Below are positions 5,250 through 6,830 of a stretch of DNA of 6,830 nt, one piece after another (position 1 is the stretch's first letter; each line of letters begins with the position of its first letter). Made by a program: the position numbers and the translations under genes. Source of the stretch: Thermococcus sp. (GTDB lineage: Archaea; Methanobacteriota_B; Thermococci; Thermococcales; Thermococcaceae); assembly GCA_027001105.1 (NCBI GenBank), contig JALTMZ010000059.1, positions 1-6,830 on the forward strand, written 5' to 3'. The notes beneath the pieces were generated by a model. That model was not told the origin of the DNA, did not search any database, and saw only the letters and a list, made by a program, of their open reading frames with translations.

Positions 5250-5714
5250 TCACTTCATAAGGAAGAACCCCACAATATCTCCATCATAGCTTAGGAATAC
5301 TTTTATTCCGTTCTGAGTCTCGTATGCTTTGTACACTTCAAGGGAGCCGAGATCATAGTCGCCTACTATCTTTCCAATGTATTCCCCATCAAGCACTAAC
5401 TTTTGCACTGTAATTCCCCTTGGAGTTGTGAATTCCTCAATGGTGACACCGCTTAGATATTCTTGTATCTGCTGCTCATCAACATTGGCTTCTCCAAGGT
5501 ATTGCCCTTTGATTCCAAGCCCCATAAACTGAGGAGTTCCCTTCCCATGCTCACCATTTTGACCATGCATGTATCTTGCTTTGACAAAGTTTTCACATGG
5601 ACATTCTGTTGTGTTTGCTGTTTCTGAAGGGACACCCTGATATGCTGCAGCTGCTCCAAATACCAAACCAAATACCAAAGCCAACAACCCAACACCCAAT
5701 ATTTTCTTTCTCAT
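5250..5714 (-). CDS. Secreted 154 aa protein with CPC/His-rich segment and a domain shared with the 101 aa protein
   Basis: The signal peptide (MRKKIL, hydrophobic 8-20, AAAA before Y25) is very like that of the ferritin-like protein of operon A. Next come a short segment with ECPCENF (C38, C40) and MHGQNGEHGKG (H50, H56), which could bind a metal or haem, and then the shared domain at about 88-152: F-T-T-PRGI...VQKL, EYIGKIVGDY, KAYETQNGIKV, GDIVGFF. That domain also occurs, without export signal, at 1526-1831. Family not recognised. The ATG at 5714 has GAGGTGAT at ideal spacing. It is the first gene of operon B, under the operator at 5730-5755; the small ORF and the DUF4405 gene follow within 22 nt to 34 nt of its stop. 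An electron-carrier or metal-binding partner for the membrane protein is possible but unproven. Confidence 0.8.
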   Translation of the reverse strand: MRKKILGVGLLALVFGLVFGAAAAYQGVPSETANTTECPCENFVKARYMHGQNGEHGKGTPQFMGLGIKGQYLGEANVDEQQIQEYLSGVTIEEFTTPRGITVQKLVLDGEYIGKIVGDYDLGSLEVYKAYETQNGIKVFLSYDGDIVGFFLMK

Positions 5715-5729
5715 GTTGAATCACCTCTC

Positions 5730-5755
5730 CATATGTAACTTCATTATTACATATG
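5730..5755. promoter_or_regulatory. Perfect inverted-repeat operator, copy B
   Basis: Arms CATATGTAA at 5730-5738 and TTACATATG at 5747-5755, with the 8-bp gap CTTCATTA. Centred on the expected transcription start at about 5742, giving a leader of about 28 nt. Arm sequence and position are the same as in copy A. Confidence 0.75.
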
Positions 5756-5761
5756 TAGCCA

Positions 5762-5775
5762 AACTTTATAAAGTT
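5762..5775. promoter_or_regulatory. Palindromic TATA box, copy B
   Basis: Perfect palindrome AACTTTATAAAGTT, 6 bp from the operator exactly as in copy A. Confidence 0.7.
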
Positions 5776-5781
5776 TTTGGT

Positions 5782-5966
5782 TCGAAAAAGAGAGCACTGG
5801 ATGTTCGAAATTAGCCATCAATGATCGCAAACAATTCATGTTGTACCGTTTATTACGGAGAAGCTTCGAAAAATTTTGCTAAACAGAAAAATTTATTTGA
5901 ATAGAGATAGTTAAATATTTATATTTTCTCAAGATGGAGCAGTTAAAGGTTTTTGTGAACTCAAAA
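5782..5966. other. Divergent intergenic region between operon B and the tungsten enzyme gene
   Basis: No convincing ORF on either strand. It is AT-rich, contains TTCGAA at 5781-5786, 5804-5809 and 5865-5870, and has further TATA-like stretches around 5889-5925 whose use cannot be judged from sequence. Confidence 0.5.
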
Positions 5967-5975
5967 CTTTTATAG
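5967..5975 (+). promoter_or_regulatory. TATA box of the tungsten oxidoreductase gene
   Basis: CTTTTATAG, preceded by an A-rich BRE-like AAAA. Transcription would start near 5997, only about 9 nt before the chosen ATG. Confidence 0.6.
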
Positions 5976-5976
5976 A

Positions 5977-5994
5977 ATTTCATCATTATGAAAT
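5977..5994. promoter_or_regulatory. Inverted repeat just downstream of the TATA box of the tungsten enzyme gene
   Basis: ATTTCAT and ATGAAAT are perfect 7-bp arms around CATT. The position between TATA box and transcription start is typical for archaeal repressor operators. It is unrelated in sequence to the operator of operons A and B. Confidence 0.4.
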
Positions 5995-6005
5995 ACGGTG
6001 GTTCT

Positions 6006-6830
6006 ATGAAAGGTTGGTGGGGAAGAATTTTAAGAGTTGATTTAACAAACAACAAAGTCAAAGTGCAGGAATATTCTCCAGAAATTGCTCAACTTTTCAT
6101 CGGTGGAAGGGGATTGGCAGCAAAGATTCTCTGGGACGAAGTCAAGGGAGTTGATCCTCTTAGCCCAGAAAACAAGCTTGTCATAGCTGCTGGGCCATTT
6201 AACGGCCTCCCAACACCAAGCGGAGGAAAATTGGTGGTTGCAGCTAAGAGTCCACTTACTGGGGGATATGGGGACGGAAACATAGGAACGATGGCAACTG
6301 TACATCTTAGAAAGGCTGGTTATGATGCCATTGTTATTGAAGGAAAAGCCAAAAAGCCGGTATATCTTTACGTTGAAGATGATAATGTAAGTATTCTCAG
6401 TGCTGAGGGACTCTGGGGTCTTGATACCTTTAAGACTGAGGAAGAGCTGAAGAAGATCCACGGCAAGAATGTGGGCATATTAAGCATTGGACCTGGTGGC
6501 GAGAATTTAGTGAAATATGCAGTTATAATGTCACAAGAAGGAAGAGCCGGAGGAAGACCCGGTATTGGTGCAGTAATGGGAAGCAAGAAGCTTAAGGCTG
6601 TTGTAATCAAAGGAACAAAGGAAATTCCAGTGGCAGATAAAGAGGAGTTAAGAAAACTAAGCAAAGAGGCTTATGATGAAATACTGAGTAAGCCAACCTA
6701 CGAGTTCTGGCACCGTCAGGGGACGATGGCAGCTGTAGAATGGACAAATGAAAACTCAGCACTTCCAACATACAATTTCCAAGACGGTTCATTCAAGTTT
6801 GCAAGATCGATTGACGGTTACACCTTAGAG
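6006..6830 (+). CDS. for: Tungsten-containing formaldehyde:ferredoxin oxidoreductase, 5' part (275 aa visible)
   Basis: The visible 275 residues are the N-terminal tungstopterin-binding region of the aldehyde ferredoxin oxidoreductase family, which oxidises aldehydes to acids and reduces ferredoxin in the cytoplasm. Landmarks are [14 protein letters not shown] at the start, [82 protein letters not shown] and [13 protein letters not shown]. From memory of the Pyrococcus furiosus proteins, this wording fits FOR better than AOR or GAPOR. FOR is about 620 residues; the cysteines binding its [4Fe-4S] cluster fall just past the window edge and cannot be checked. ATG 6006 with GGTGG four bases upstream is preferred over an in-frame ATG at 5988, which would add MKYGGS and lie before the predicted transcription start. 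It diverges from operon B and has its own promoter. Confidence 0.92.
   Translation, partial: MKGWWGRILRVDLTNNKVKVQEYSPEIAQLFIGGRGLAAKILWDEVKGVDPLSPENKLVIAAGPFNGLPTPSGGKLVVAAKSPLTGGYGDGNIGTMATVHLRKAGYDAIVIEGKAKKPVYLYVEDDNVSILSAEGLWGLDTFKTEEELKKIHGKNVGILSIGPGGENLVKYAVIMSQEGRAGGRPGIGAVMGSKKLKAVVIKGTKEIPVADKEELRKLSKEAYDEILSKPTYEFWHRQGTMAAVEWTNENSALPTYNFQDGSFKFARSIDGYTLE

Larger units (their letters stand above)
5727..5781 (-). promoter_or_regulatory. Operon B promoter cassette, near-identical to the operon A promoter
   Basis: Same order and spacing as at 2592-2646: palindromic TATA, TAGCCA spacer on the plus strand, operator, start of the Shine-Dalgarno. The two differences are one just beyond the TATA palindrome and one in the operator's central gap, so neither hits an arm. 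Confidence 0.85.

Noticed and set aside
5879..6792. Minus-strand open frames opposite the tungsten enzyme gene
   Set aside because: The plus strand codes for a strongly recognisable conserved protein over this entire stretch.
1..6830. CRISPR array, tRNA/rRNA genes, C/D box RNAs, insertion sequences
   Set aside because: No regularly spaced repeats, no recognisable RNA gene or paired C/D boxes, and no transposase or terminal repeats were found on reading both strands.

Overview
The window looks like a low-GC member of the Thermococcales (Thermococcus, Pyrococcus or Palaeococcus-like euryarchaea). The support is the partial tungsten enzyme at the right edge, which closely resembles formaldehyde ferredoxin oxidoreductase of Pyrococcus/Thermococcus; archaeal promoters (T/A-rich TATA boxes about 25 nt before predicted starts, some transcripts almost leaderless); Shine-Dalgarno sequences of the GGAGG/GGTGAT type; and tightly packed small genes. 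No rRNA, tRNA, CRISPR array or insertion sequence is visible.

Layout: everything from base 1 to 5714 is on the minus strand, and the last gene (6006 onward) is on the plus strand, diverging from a 291-bp intergenic region. Read in the direction of minus-strand transcription: (i) operon B (5714 to 4225) encodes a small secreted protein, a 42-46 aa ORF that is easily missed, a DUF4405/cytochrome b561-like membrane protein and a one-helix membrane/coiled-coil microprotein; (ii) a monocistronic secreted, heavily sequon-rich CWB2 protein (3999 to 2827); (iii) operon A (2579 to 1351) encodes an exported DUF2202 ferritin-like protein with an Arg/Gly tail, a 101 aa paralogue of the operon B secreted protein without a signal peptide, and a 54 aa Gly/Arg/Trp-rich hydrophobic protein; (iv) an ArsR-type winged-helix regulator with its own promoter, coupled to a second one-helix/coiled-coil microprotein; (v) a radical SAM protein of the PflX/COG1313 type, cut by the left edge.

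The main discovery is that operons A and B start with nearly the same 55-bp promoter cassette (53 of 55 positions identical by my reading): a 14-bp palindromic TATA region, a fixed 6-bp spacer and a perfect inverted repeat (9-bp arms, 8-bp gap) centred on the predicted transcription start. The encoded signal peptides are also alike, and a shared domain of about 65 residues occurs once in each operon. This suggests two co-regulated, partly duplicated operons building an envelope-associated module: exported ferritin-like diiron protein, secreted and intracellular versions of an unnamed domain, a candidate haem membrane protein and several microproteins. The adjacent ArsR-like protein, whose usual metal-binding Cys positions are Tyr, is a candidate regulator; a degenerate version of the operator may lie in its own leader. 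Its role (redox or metal stress, electron transfer at the cell surface) is inference; the sequence does not show the substrate or signal.
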